From NCBI GenBank assembly GCA_016933315.1, contig JAFGBE010000157.1:1-14618 (forward strand): a stretch of 14,618 bases of DNA, in the 5' to 3' direction. Positions 1-6,920 of the stretch are shown in pieces. Numbering within the stretch: the first letter of the stretch is position 1; each line of letters begins with the position of its first letter. The position numbers were made by a program, and so were the translations under genes. The notes beneath the pieces were generated by a model, which did no database searches, was not told the DNA's origin, and was given only the letters and a program-made list of their open reading frames with translations. Source of the stretch: Candidatus Auribacterota bacterium (GTDB taxonomy: Bacteria; Auribacterota; UBA6266).

Positions 1-495
1 AAGAAAAGAAAAGTCCTGATCAAAGAAGCGCAAATAGACCCTATGTCCAATAAAATAATACATATAGACTTTAAAGAAGTTTATATGGATGAAAAAATCA
101 AGACGCATGTGCCGGTTGCCGAGAAGGGCGAGGCCAAGGGAGTAAAAGATCAGGGAGGAATACTCGAGCATATTCTCCGTGAGCTTGAGATAGAATGCTT
201 GCCCGGGGAAATTCCCGAAAAGATTGATGTCGATATTTCGAATCTGGAACTTGGCGCATCGATACATGTATCTGACCTGACGCCTCCTAAAGGGGTTAAG
301 ATACTTACCGATTCTGAGGAAGCGATTTTCTCTGTCGCAGTACCGAAGGAAATTGAAGAACCTGCCGCGGGCGAAGTTTCTGAAGAGGAAGCTGCAGCAG
401 AACCTGAAGTTATCGGGAAAGGCGGAAAAGAAGAGGAAGAAGAGCCGGAAGAAGAAGAAAAGAAAGAACAGACTAAAGAAAAAGAACAGAAGTGA
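1..495 (+). CDS. rplY: 50S ribosomal protein L25 / general stress protein Ctc, 5' end missing
   Basis: Ribosomal protein bL25 of the long Ctc type, which binds 5S rRNA in the large subunit. The reading frame is open from base 1, so the gene begins before the window and the ATG at 43 is internal. The text before that ATG (KVLIKEAQIDP) followed by IIHIDFKEV is the conserved end of the N-terminal 5S-binding domain. The rest is the C-terminal beta domain, recognisable by HVPV, the GGILEHILRELEIECLP stretch and a VDISNLELGASIHVSDL-like segment. 164 residues are visible; full Ctc proteins are usually about 200-230, so perhaps 40-60 are missing. The last ~47 residues (bases ~352-492) are a low-complexity Glu/Lys-rich tail. 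It lies 32 bp before pth, a frequent neighbour of rplY. Confidence 0.93.
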   Translation, partial: KKRKVLIKEAQIDPMSNKIIHIDFKEVYMDEKIKTHVPVAEKGEAKGVKDQGGILEHILRELEIECLPGEIPEKIDVDISNLELGASIHVSDLTPPKGVKILTDSEEAIFSVAVPKEIEEPAAGEVSEEEAAAEPEVIGKGGKEEEEEPEEEEKKEQTKEKEQK

Positions 496-527
496 TGAGA
501 TCCCATTCTTTTTCGCGATGGATATAA

Positions 528-1127
528 ATGAAGATAGTTATTGGACTTGGAAATCCGGGAAACGAATACATCCGCACCAGGCACAATGTAGGATTTGAGG
601 TTATAGATTGTCTTGCCGATAAGCTTGATGTAAAGCTTTCCTCCAGTTCCAGGTTGTTCGGTGAAAGCGCCGGTGTTTCATTAAGCAGGAAAAAAATAGT
701 TCTTTTAAAACCTCATACTTTTATGAATAACAGCGGGCGTTCGGCGGTAAGCGCGCTGAACTGGTTTAAGTGCCGGTCTTCAGACCTTATTGTTGTCCTG
801 GATGATGCCTGTTTGTCTGTGGGCAATATAAGGGTGCGCAGCGGAGGAAGCTCTGCGGGCCATAAAGGACTTCAGTCAATAATAGACTGCCTGGGGGACA
901 GTGATTTTCCCAGGGTGAGAATCGGGATAGGCGGTTCCGGGAATATGATGAACCATGTGCTGAGCAAGTTCAGAAAAGAAGAGGCCGGTTTCATCGGAGA
1001 AGCCGTGTCAAAAGCCGCTGAAGCGGTTGAAATGATTATCAGGGGAGATATGCAGAAAGCTATGGATAAGTTTAACAGAAAAGAAAAAAAAGATCAGAAT
1101 GAGGATATGCCAGGAGGTGCAGATTGA
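528..1127 (+). CDS. pth: Peptidyl-tRNA hydrolase
   Basis: Cytoplasmic esterase that cleaves peptidyl-tRNA released from stalled ribosomes, recycling the tRNA. The 199-residue length fits the bacterial Pth family (about 190-200). The N-terminus IVIGLGNPGNEY with TRHNVGF carries the family's N9 and the catalytic H19. KPHTFMNNSG contains the M66-N67 substrate-contact pair, and LDDACLSVG contains D92, which matches the E. coli catalytic aspartate D93. The usual GHNGL motif reads GHKGL here (K113), so the asparagine equivalent to E. coli N114 is replaced by lysine. The ATG at 528 has only a weak upstream ribosome binding site but gives the canonical N-terminus. The last codons contain the rpsF ribosome binding site, and the stop overlaps the rpsF start by 4 bp. 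Confidence 0.96.
   Translation: MKIVIGLGNPGNEYIRTRHNVGFEVIDCLADKLDVKLSSSSRLFGESAGVSLSRKKIVLLKPHTFMNNSGRSAVSALNWFKCRSSDLIVVLDDACLSVGNIRVRSGGSSAGHKGLQSIIDCLGDSDFPRVRIGIGGSGNMMNHVLSKFRKEEAGFIGEAVSKAAEAVEMIIRGDMQKAMDKFNRKEKKDQNEDMPGGAD
1112..1117 (+). promoter_or_regulatory. Ribosome binding site for rpsF
   Basis: A perfect AGGAGG lies 6 bp before the TTG at 1124, inside the last codons of pth. It decides the rpsF start: TTG 1124 gives MSQYEGLFII, the expected bS6 N-terminus, and no ATG in this frame lies close by. The TTGA overlap with the pth stop suggests translational coupling. Confidence 0.8.
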
Positions 1128-1408
1128 GCCAATACGAAGGGTTGTTTATTATTGAAGGGAAAGCCAGCGATGACGATTTAGGGCGTGTTATTTCCCAGAT
1201 TGAGGATGAAATCAAAAAGAACAAGGGGGAAATAACGGAAAGTAAAAGCCTTGGCAAGAGACAGCTTGCCTACGCGATTAAGCGCAATTCAGAAGGATTT
1301 TATATCCTGATTAACTTTAAGTTACAGGGCCCATCCCTTCAAAAAATTCAGGAAAAGCTTAAATTAAACCAGAAAGTTTTGAGGAATCTTATTTTGAAGA
1401 AAAGCTAA
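1124..1408 (+). CDS. rpsF: 30S ribosomal protein S6
   Basis: Ribosomal protein bS6, which pairs with bS18 on the central domain of 16S rRNA. The 94-residue product has the family pattern: YEGLFII in the first beta strand, then an alpha helix, GKRQLAYAIKRNSEGFY (about 44-60) and a C-terminal LNQKVLRNLILKK. It is at the short end of the family (about 95-135), without the acidic C-terminal extension of E. coli S6. The start is TTG at 1124, supported by a strong AGGAGG and by overlap with the pth stop. ssb follows after 18 bp and rpsR after that, the standard rpsF-ssb-rpsR arrangement. Confidence 0.96.
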   Translation: MSQYEGLFIIEGKASDDDLGRVISQIEDEIKKNKGEITESKSLGKRQLAYAIKRNSEGFYILINFKLQGPSLQKIQEKLKLNQKVLRNLILKKS

Positions 1409-1426
1409 TTACACAAGGAGTGAATT

Positions 1427-1849
1427 ATGGCTAGTTTAAATAAGGTTTTTATAATAGGCAACTTGACAAAGAAACCCGAGCTTCGTTCTACAAAAGAAGG
1501 TTCATCCGTGAGTGACCTGCGTATTGCCGTCTCAAGGAATTTTCTTAACAAGGACAGAGAAAGGCAGGAAGAAGTCTGCTATGTTGATGTTGTGGTCTGG
1601 GCCAGGCAGGCGGAAACATGCGTCGAATATCTTGATAAAGGGTCTCCCGTGCTTGTCGAAGGCAGTCTGCAGCAGGACACATGGGAAACCAGCAACGGCG
1701 AAAAACGCAGCAAAATCAGGATAAGGGCGCAGAGAGTGCAATTTTTGTCGAGAGGTTCAAAGGCTGAAAGCAGCCAGGGCTCAGGCGATATCCCCGCGGA
1801 TGCGCAGGATGAAGGGGCTGAACAGAGCGAAGATGACATACCGTTTTAA
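1427..1849 (+). CDS. ssb: Single-stranded DNA-binding protein
   Basis: Tetrameric SSB that coats single-stranded DNA in replication, repair and recombination. 140 residues. The N-terminal OB fold (about 4-108) begins LNKVFIIGNLTKKPELR and contains VDVVVWARQAE with aromatic W58, then LVEGSLQQDTWE with W86. A short Ser/Gly/Glu/Asp-rich linker leads to the conserved acidic tip EDDIPF (135-140), the site that recruits partner proteins. An AAGGAG (1415-1420) sits 6 bp before the ATG. Its place between rpsF and rpsR is the common bacterial order, so expression is probably tied to ribosomal protein transcription. Confidence 0.97.
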   Translation: MASLNKVFIIGNLTKKPELRSTKEGSSVSDLRIAVSRNFLNKDRERQEEVCYVDVVVWARQAETCVEYLDKGSPVLVEGSLQQDTWETSNGEKRSKIRIRAQRVQFLSRGSKAESSQGSGDIPADAQDEGAEQSEDDIPF

Positions 1850-1871
1850 AGAAAAGGAGAGTTAGCAGAAA

Positions 1872-2096
1872 ATGAACGACTTAAAGTTCTTCAAAAAGAA
1901 AAAATGCAGATTTTGCCAGGATAAAGTGCAGGAAATTGATTATAAGGATGTCAATTTAATCAAGAAGTACCTGACAGAGAGAGGGAAAATACTCCCCAGA
2001 AGGATAACAGGCGCGTGCGCAAAGCACCAGAAGCAGCTTGCTACCGCCGTTGAGCGCGCCAGGTACATGGCCCTTGTTGCTTATATTATGGATTAA
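1872..2096 (+). CDS. rpsR: 30S ribosomal protein S18
   Basis: Ribosomal protein bS18, the 30S partner of bS6. The 74-residue product has the family core KKKCRFCQDKV, IDYKDVNLIKKYL, and GKILPRRITGACAKHQKQL. C12 and C15 (CxxC) together with C49 and H52 (CAKH) form the likely zinc site of the C+ form of S18. Some bacteria have a C- form lacking these residues. An AAGGAGA (1854-1860) lies 11 bp before the ATG, a slightly long spacing. 48 bp separate it from rplI. Confidence 0.96.
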   Translation: MNDLKFFKKKKCRFCQDKVQEIDYKDVNLIKKYLTERGKILPRRITGACAKHQKQLATAVERARYMALVAYIMD

Positions 2097-2144
2097 TTTT
2101 TATGAAAAGTGTATGATTAAAAACTGATTGCCGGAGGAAGTTAA

Positions 2145-2588
2145 ATGAAGGTTATTCTTTCAGAAAATGTTGATAAATTGGGGAAAATAGGCGATGTTGT
2201 GAATGTCGCGCCAGGCCATGCCAGGAACTATCTTTTCCCGAAGAAACTGGCTGTATCGGCGACGGACGCGAATACGCAGTTTCTTAAGAAAAAAGCTGAA
2301 AAAGAAAAGAAAAAAGAAGAACAGGTTGTGCAGAACGCAAAAGATATGGTGAGCAGATTATCCGAGGTGTCCTGCACCATATCGGCTGAAGCCGGAGAGG
2401 AAGACAAGCTTTTTGGTTCTGTTACGACGGCTGATATTGCGAAGGCACTTAAAGACGAAGGACTGGAAATAGATAAAAAACAGATTGAACTGGATGCTCC
2501 GATCAAAAAACTCGGCGTATATAATATAGTTGTCAACCTTTACAGGGATGTAAAAGCCACGTTTAAACTTTGGGTGGTTAAGAAGTAA
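2145..2588 (+). CDS. rplI: 50S ribosomal protein L9
   Basis: Ribosomal protein bL9, which binds domain V of 23S rRNA and projects from the ribosome near the L1 stalk. 147 residues, a normal length. The N-terminal domain carries the signature MKVILSENVDKLGKIGDVV with GHARNYLFPKKLA. A long Lys/Glu-rich connecting helix (about 41-74) follows. The C-terminal domain contains EDKLFGSVT and IKKLGVYNIVVNLYRDV. A GGAGG (2133-2137) precedes the ATG by 7 bp. dnaB starts 17 bp downstream. Confidence 0.96.
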   Translation: MKVILSENVDKLGKIGDVVNVAPGHARNYLFPKKLAVSATDANTQFLKKKAEKEKKKEEQVVQNAKDMVSRLSEVSCTISAEAGEEDKLFGSVTTADIAKALKDEGLEIDKKQIELDAPIKKLGVYNIVVNLYRDVKATFKLWVVKK

Positions 2589-2605
2589 TATTTCGGCTGG
2601 TTTCA

Positions 2606-4009
2606 ATGGCAAAAAAGAAAACAAATACAGAGGGAAGGGTCCCCCCATTCAGCAGCGATGCTGAAGCAGCTGTATTAAGTTCGATGATGCTTGATAAAAA
2701 CGCAATTGAGATTGCTATCGAGCTGTTGCGGAAAGAATATTTTTATTCGGATGCGCACGCCAGGATATTTAATGCTATCCTCAAGTTAAGAAACGACAGC
2801 AATGCGATACCCGATCTTGTCGCCGTCAATGATTATTTGAAAAGCAGCGGAGAACTTGAATCAGCGGGCGGCGCTTCGTATTTATCAAAACTGATAAATT
2901 ATGTCCCTACCGCGGAAAACATCAAATATTACGCCCAGATAGTCAGAAGCAAGGCGATTTTAAGGGGGCTTATCAATGCTTCGGGTGAGATTATAGAAGA
3001 GTGCTACCAGTCTTCTGATGAAGTTTCTTCGATACTGGATAAGGCGGAAAGCAGGATTTTTGAGATTTCGGAAAAAAATGTTGATACGAGGTTTGAAAGC
3101 ATTGATATAATCGTCAATAAAGTCCTTGAACAGATAGAACAGGCGAGGCAGAATAAAAGTTCGGTTACAGGCATACCAACGGGTATACCTAAATTGAATA
3201 CCCTTACGGCAGGATTCCATAACAATGATTTTATTGTGCTTGCCGCCAGGCCTTCTATGGGGAAAACCTCACTGGCTATCAATTTTATAGACCATATAGG
3301 TGTTGATAGCAGTATCCCGGTCGGTTTTTTCAGCCTGGAGATGAACAAGCATTCTATTGTCCAGAGGATTATATGCGCGCATGCCGGAATCAATTACCAT
3401 AATGTGTCAACAGGGTATATAGACAAAGAGGACAGCAGCAGGCTTTTGATAGCGGCCGGAAAAGTTTCCGAATCAAAATTGTACATTGACGACAGCACTA
3501 ATATGAGCGTCCTGGAACTGAGGGCAAGGGCGAGGAGATGGAAAAAACAATATGGAATAAAGATTATATTTGTCGATTACCTTCAGCTTATGAAATCGGG
3601 GACAAGGGAAGAATCCAGGCAGATGGAAGTAAGCGAGATTTCCAGAGGGCTGAAAGCTCTTGCCGGCGAGCTGGAAATTCCCGTAGTAGTGCTTTCTCAG
3701 TTAAACCGGGGTCCCGAAACCAGGGCGCACGGCAAGGAGGGGCACCGTCCCAGGCTTTCCGATTTAAGGGAATCCGGCGCGATAGAGCAGGATGCAGACG
3801 TTGTGCTTATGCTCCACAGGCCGGATATTTATGACAAAGAGGAAGTTAATAAACCTGTTGTTGAAGCTGAACTTATTATTGCGAAACAGAGAAACGGCCC
3901 CCAGGGAAATGTTGACCTTGTTTTCAAGAAAGATTCTATGATTTTTGTTCAAAAGGATTCAGCTTATGTTGAACAGCAGCAGGTTGCTGATGAGGACAGT
4001 TATTATTAA
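2606..4009 (+). CDS. dnaB: Replicative DNA helicase DnaB
   Basis: Hexameric 5'-3' helicase that unwinds DNA at the replication fork and works with primase. 467 residues, normal for the family, with no intein. The N-terminal primase-interacting domain (about 12-115) begins PPFSSDAEAAVLSSMMLD. After a linker helix, the RecA-like ATPase domain (about 185-455) has Walker A ARPSMGKTS with K220, SLEM (243-246), Walker B IIFVDYLQLM with D324, LSQLNRGPE, and the KQRNG arginine-finger region (about 427-431). The ATG at 2606 gives the expected N-terminus, but only a poor ribosome binding site is visible, so translation may depend on coupling with rplI 17 bp upstream. Confidence 0.97.
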   Translation: MAKKKTNTEGRVPPFSSDAEAAVLSSMMLDKNAIEIAIELLRKEYFYSDAHARIFNAILKLRNDSNAIPDLVAVNDYLKSSGELESAGGASYLSKLINYVPTAENIKYYAQIVRSKAILRGLINASGEIIEECYQSSDEVSSILDKAESRIFEISEKNVDTRFESIDIIVNKVLEQIEQARQNKSSVTGIPTGIPKLNTLTAGFHNNDFIVLAARPSMGKTSLAINFIDHIGVDSSIPVGFFSLEMNKHSIVQRIICAHAGINYHNVSTGYIDKEDSSRLLIAAGKVSESKLYIDDSTNMSVLELRARARRWKKQYGIKIIFVDYLQLMKSGTREESRQMEVSEISRGLKALAGELEIPVVVLSQLNRGPETRAHGKEGHRPRLSDLRESGAIEQDADVVLMLHRPDIYDKEEVNKPVVEAELIIAKQRNGPQGNVDLVFKKDSMIFVQKDSAYVEQQQVADEDSYY

Positions 4010-4033
4010 GCGTAATCAATTTTATGAGTTCAC

Positions 4034-4039
4034 AAGGAG
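4034..4039 (+). promoter_or_regulatory. Ribosome binding site that fixes the bamA start
   Basis: AAGGAG lies 5 bp before the ATG at 4045. An in-frame ATG at 4024 would place this site inside the coding region and add seven residues (MSSQGEN) ahead of a normal signal peptide. The 4045 start is therefore preferred. Confidence 0.7.
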
Positions 4040-4044
4040 AAAAC

Positions 4045-6387
4045 ATGAATTTTTCTGCTAAATCGGTTGTATTACTTTGCCTGCTTTTGTTTTTCGCCGC
4101 ATCTGTATGTCCGGCCCAGGAAGCTGTTAAGGCGCCTGAGGTTAAAAAAGTCAGCATTCTCGGGAATAAATCCATAAGCGAGAACGTCATCATAAATAAA
4201 ATAAAAGTCCACCCCGGACTGATATTCGACCAGAAAACAATTAATGAAGATATTGAAAGGTTATATTCACTCGGGTTTTTCGAGAACATAACCGTTGACG
4301 TGGATGAAGACGGCGAGGGGGTAAACGTTTATTTTATCGTAAAAGAAAAACCGATTTTAAAAGAGATCATATTTAAGGGGAATGAACACATAAAAGACAG
4401 GCTGCTGTTAAAGCAGATGGAAAGCGCTATCGGGGAAATAGCGAGTGAAAGGAAGCTGAAAAACGATGTCCAGTCAATCAAGAAGTTTTACGAGACAAAA
4501 GCTTTCCCCGATGCGGAAATTGATTACAAACTTGTTGAAGATAAGGAAGCCGGGCAGGCGATAGTTACAATAGAGGTGCGGGAAAACGATAAAATAAGGA
4601 TAAAAAAGATTAACATTATCGGCAATAAGAATGTAAAGGCAAAAGAATTATTAAAAAGGATGAAAACTAAAAACTATTTCCTGTTTATCAGAAGGGGCCT
4701 ATACCAGGAAGAAATGCTTAAATATGACCTTGACCGCATGGTTATGTATTACAATTCCCTCGGTTATATAGATATGGAAGTTCTTGATGTCAGAAAAATA
4801 ATGGATAAGACCGGCAAATGGATGACAGTGGATATCGAGGTAAGAGAAGGAAGGACATATGATACGGGTAATGTGGAAATTTCAGGATGCAATGTATTCC
4901 CGGTTGATTCCATTGAAAGAGTGCTGAAAATGAAACCCGGCATATTATTTACCCCGACCGACACAAGGGATGATGCCGACAGGATAAAAAACTACTATGC
5001 GCAAAGAGGGTATGTTGACGCGAATGTCAACCAGGACACAAAATATAATGTTGATACGGATAAAATAGATGTAACGTATTTTTTGGATGAAGGGAGGCAG
5101 TTCAGAATAGAGCAGATCAGGGTTGAGGGCAATACAAAAACGAAGGATATTGTTGTCAGAAGGGAATTAAATGTATATCCCGGAGAGATTATAGACGGTG
5201 TGAAAGTAAAGACAAGCAAGGCGCGACTTGAGAACACCGGTTATTTTAAGGATGTAACAACAGTTTATGAGCCGGGTTCAAAACTTGACACCAAAGACCT
5301 TGTCGTAAATGTTGAAGAGAAAAAAACGGGTACGGTGGGATTTGGAGCTGGATTCAGCTCAACTGATGATGTCGTAGGATTTGTCGAGTTGACGCAGTCT
5401 AACTTTGATTGGAAGAGCTGGCCAACGTTTACGGGCGCGGGCCAGAAACTGAGAATCAAGGCTCAGGCGGGAAACAAGAGATACGACCTGCTTTTAAGCT
5501 GGACCGAACCCTGGTTTTTAGGCAAAAAACTTTCGTTTGGTTTTGACCTTTTTGCCAATGAATATAAGTACTTGAGCACTGATTATGAGCAGGCCGACAG
5601 GGGTTTTGATGTCCGCCTGGCCAAACCCCTGGGAGAATTCGTGAGGGTAGACACCATGTACAAATATGAACAGATAAAAATTAAAAATATTGACCAGTCT
5701 GCCCCTGACATCATAAGAGCGCAGGAAGGGACACATGATGTAAGCAGTATTGCCGGAGGTATCACCAGGGACACAAGGGACAATTTCTATAACCCTTCGA
5801 GCGGTATGAAAAATACGGTTGTGGTTACCTATGCGGGAGATTTTCTTGGAGGTAACGTGGATTTTGTTAAGTATTTTGCGCAGACCAGCGTGTATTTCCC
5901 CCTTATAGACTATGACAGCGGGATTGTATTGAGGCTTGCCGGTGAGGCGGGTGTAGTCGAAGAGCATTCGGGCTCTGACGATGTGCCTTTCTTTGAAAGA
6001 TTTTTCGTCGGCGGTTCGGGAACCATAAGAGGGTTTAATTACAGGGAATGCGGACCAAAGAGCAACGATGACATAAATAAAGGGGAGCCGGTGGGAGGAA
6101 AAACAATGGCCTGGGGTTCTGCGGAGGTAACATTCCCCCTTTATGAAAGAATCGTTTTTGGGGCATGTTTCATCGATATAGGCAATGTCTGGTCAGATGC
6201 GTGGAGTTTCAGTAAAGGCGGCCCGGACCCTTACAATGTCGCTTACAATATGGGGGCGGGTATCGGGGTGAAGCTGAATCTTCCTATCGGTCCCATAAGA
6301 ATAGATTACGGCTGGCCGATAAAATATGACGATTTCAACTATGAGAAAAACGGAGTGCTGCACTTTAATATGGGGTATACTTTCTAG
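4045..6387 (+). CDS. bamA: Outer-membrane protein assembly factor BamA
   Basis: Omp85-family core of the BAM complex, which inserts beta-barrel proteins into the outer membrane. 780 residues from the preferred ATG. A signal peptide spans about 1-25 with likely cleavage after CPA, before QEA. Five POTRA domains begin at about residues 33, 103, 184, 271 and 343. Each opens with a hydrophobic strand ending in Gly-Asn or a close variant (SILGN, IIFKGN, INIIGN, VEISG, IRVEGN). The barrel runs from about 427 to the end. It contains the family's RGF motif at 662-664 within GTIRGFNYRE and ends in an aromatic strand finishing ...MGYTF with terminal Phe, the usual outer-membrane sorting signal. skp follows by 28 bp, the common bamA-skp-lpx order. 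Confidence 0.95.
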   Translation: MNFSAKSVVLLCLLLFFAASVCPAQEAVKAPEVKKVSILGNKSISENVIINKIKVHPGLIFDQKTINEDIERLYSLGFFENITVDVDEDGEGVNVYFIVKEKPILKEIIFKGNEHIKDRLLLKQMESAIGEIASERKLKNDVQSIKKFYETKAFPDAEIDYKLVEDKEAGQAIVTIEVRENDKIRIKKINIIGNKNVKAKELLKRMKTKNYFLFIRRGLYQEEMLKYDLDRMVMYYNSLGYIDMEVLDVRKIMDKTGKWMTVDIEVREGRTYDTGNVEISGCNVFPVDSIERVLKMKPGILFTPTDTRDDADRIKNYYAQRGYVDANVNQDTKYNVDTDKIDVTYFLDEGRQFRIEQIRVEGNTKTKDIVVRRELNVYPGEIIDGVKVKTSKARLENTGYFKDVTTVYEPGSKLDTKDLVVNVEEKKTGTVGFGAGFSSTDDVVGFVELTQSNFDWKSWPTFTGAGQKLRIKAQAGNKRYDLLLSWTEPWFLGKKLSFGFDLFANEYKYLSTDYEQADRGFDVRLAKPLGEFVRVDTMYKYEQIKIKNIDQSAPDIIRAQEGTHDVSSIAGGITRDTRDNFYNPSSGMKNTVVVTYAGDFLGGNVDFVKYFAQTSVYFPLIDYDSGIVLRLAGEAGVVEEHSGSDDVPFFERFFVGGSGTIRGFNYRECGPKSNDDINKGEPVGGKTMAWGSAEVTFPLYERIVFGACFIDIGNVWSDAWSFSKGGPDPYNVAYNMGAGIGVKLNLPIGPIRIDYGWPIKYDDFNYEKNGVLHFNMGYTF

Positions 6388-6405
6388 TTGCGGCTTACTT
6401 AAAAA

Positions 6406-6411
6406 GGGAGG
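6406..6411 (+). promoter_or_regulatory. Ribosome binding site that fixes the skp start
   Basis: GGGAGG lies 4 bp before the ATG at 6416. A longer open frame begins at 6326 inside bamA, but its extra 30 residues do not resemble Skp and would hide the signal peptide. The 6416 start is clearly preferred. Confidence 0.75.
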
Positions 6412-6415
6412 AAAA

Positions 6416-6919
6416 ATGAAAAGGTTATTAGTTTTCTTTTTTGTATTTTCGATATTTTGTTTTTGCGGCAGGGCATTCAGCGCTGAGCAGTTTAAATTTG
6501 CTTATGTAGATATTGAAAGGGTTTTTAACGAGTATAAAGAGACAAAAGTGGCTCAGGAAAAATTTGAACAGGAAGAGAAAAAAAGAGAAGCTGAACTGCG
6601 GAATCTGACCGATGAGATCAGGGATCTGCAGAAAGAAGCGGAATTGCTGAAGGAAAAAGAAAAACAGGAAAAGGAAAATCTCATATTGCAGAAAATAGCC
6701 GAGCTCAGGAAAGCCAGGGTTAAAGCTGAGCAGGAACTCATAGCCATGAAAAACAAGATGAACATTGAAATAATCCAGAAGATAGAGGCCGTGGTGAAGG
6801 AAAAAGGGGAGAAAGAGGGATACACGTTTATTTTCCAGGATAGAGCCATGCTTTACAAAAAGCCGGGATTTGATATCACGCCCGATATAATAGAGATGAT
6901 AAACAAAAAGGAAGAATAA
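6416..6919 (+). CDS. skp: Periplasmic chaperone Skp/OmpH family
   Basis: Predicted periplasmic holdase that carries unfolded outer-membrane proteins toward BAM. 167 residues, close to the usual ~160. A signal peptide covers about 1-23 (MKRLL, then an F/V/I-rich core and likely cleavage after AFSA). The mature protein begins with FKFAYVDIERVFNEY, the conserved head of the family. Next comes a long charged coiled coil (about 40-120) rich in Glu and Lys, which forms the tentacles of the trimer. The C-terminal YTFIFQDRAMLYKKPGFDIT returns to the body domain, as expected. Only 1 bp separates it from lpxC-fabZ, and lpxD, often the next gene in related operons, is absent. Confidence 0.88.
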   Translation: MKRLLVFFFVFSIFCFCGRAFSAEQFKFAYVDIERVFNEYKETKVAQEKFEQEEKKREAELRNLTDEIRDLQKEAELLKEKEKQEKENLILQKIAELRKARVKAEQELIAMKNKMNIEIIQKIEAVVKEKGEKEGYTFIFQDRAMLYKKPGFDITPDIIEMINKKEE

Positions 6920-6920
6920 T

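Noticed and set aside
353..598. Overlapping + frame ORF of 81 codons across the rplY tail and pth start.
   Set aside because: It is the Lys/Arg-rich shadow of the purine-rich L25 tail in another frame, with no family match and overlap with two sure genes.
1013..1028. Six-base-pair inverted repeat (loop TGAA) upstream of rpsF, considered as part of an S6:S18 autoregulatory leader.
   Set aside because: It lies inside pth coding sequence about 95 bp from the start, and I could not find the bulged CCG arrangement expected of that motif.
2112..2117. TATGAT in the rpsR-rplI gap, considered as a promoter -10 box for rplI.
   Set aside because: No acceptable -35 box lies 16-18 bp upstream, and the gap sits inside a typical operon.
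4045..4122. Cysteine near the end of the BamA signal peptide (AASVC), considered as a lipoprotein signal.
   Set aside because: The residues before the cysteine do not fit a lipobox, and BamA proteins are signal peptidase I substrates; cleavage after CPA fits better.
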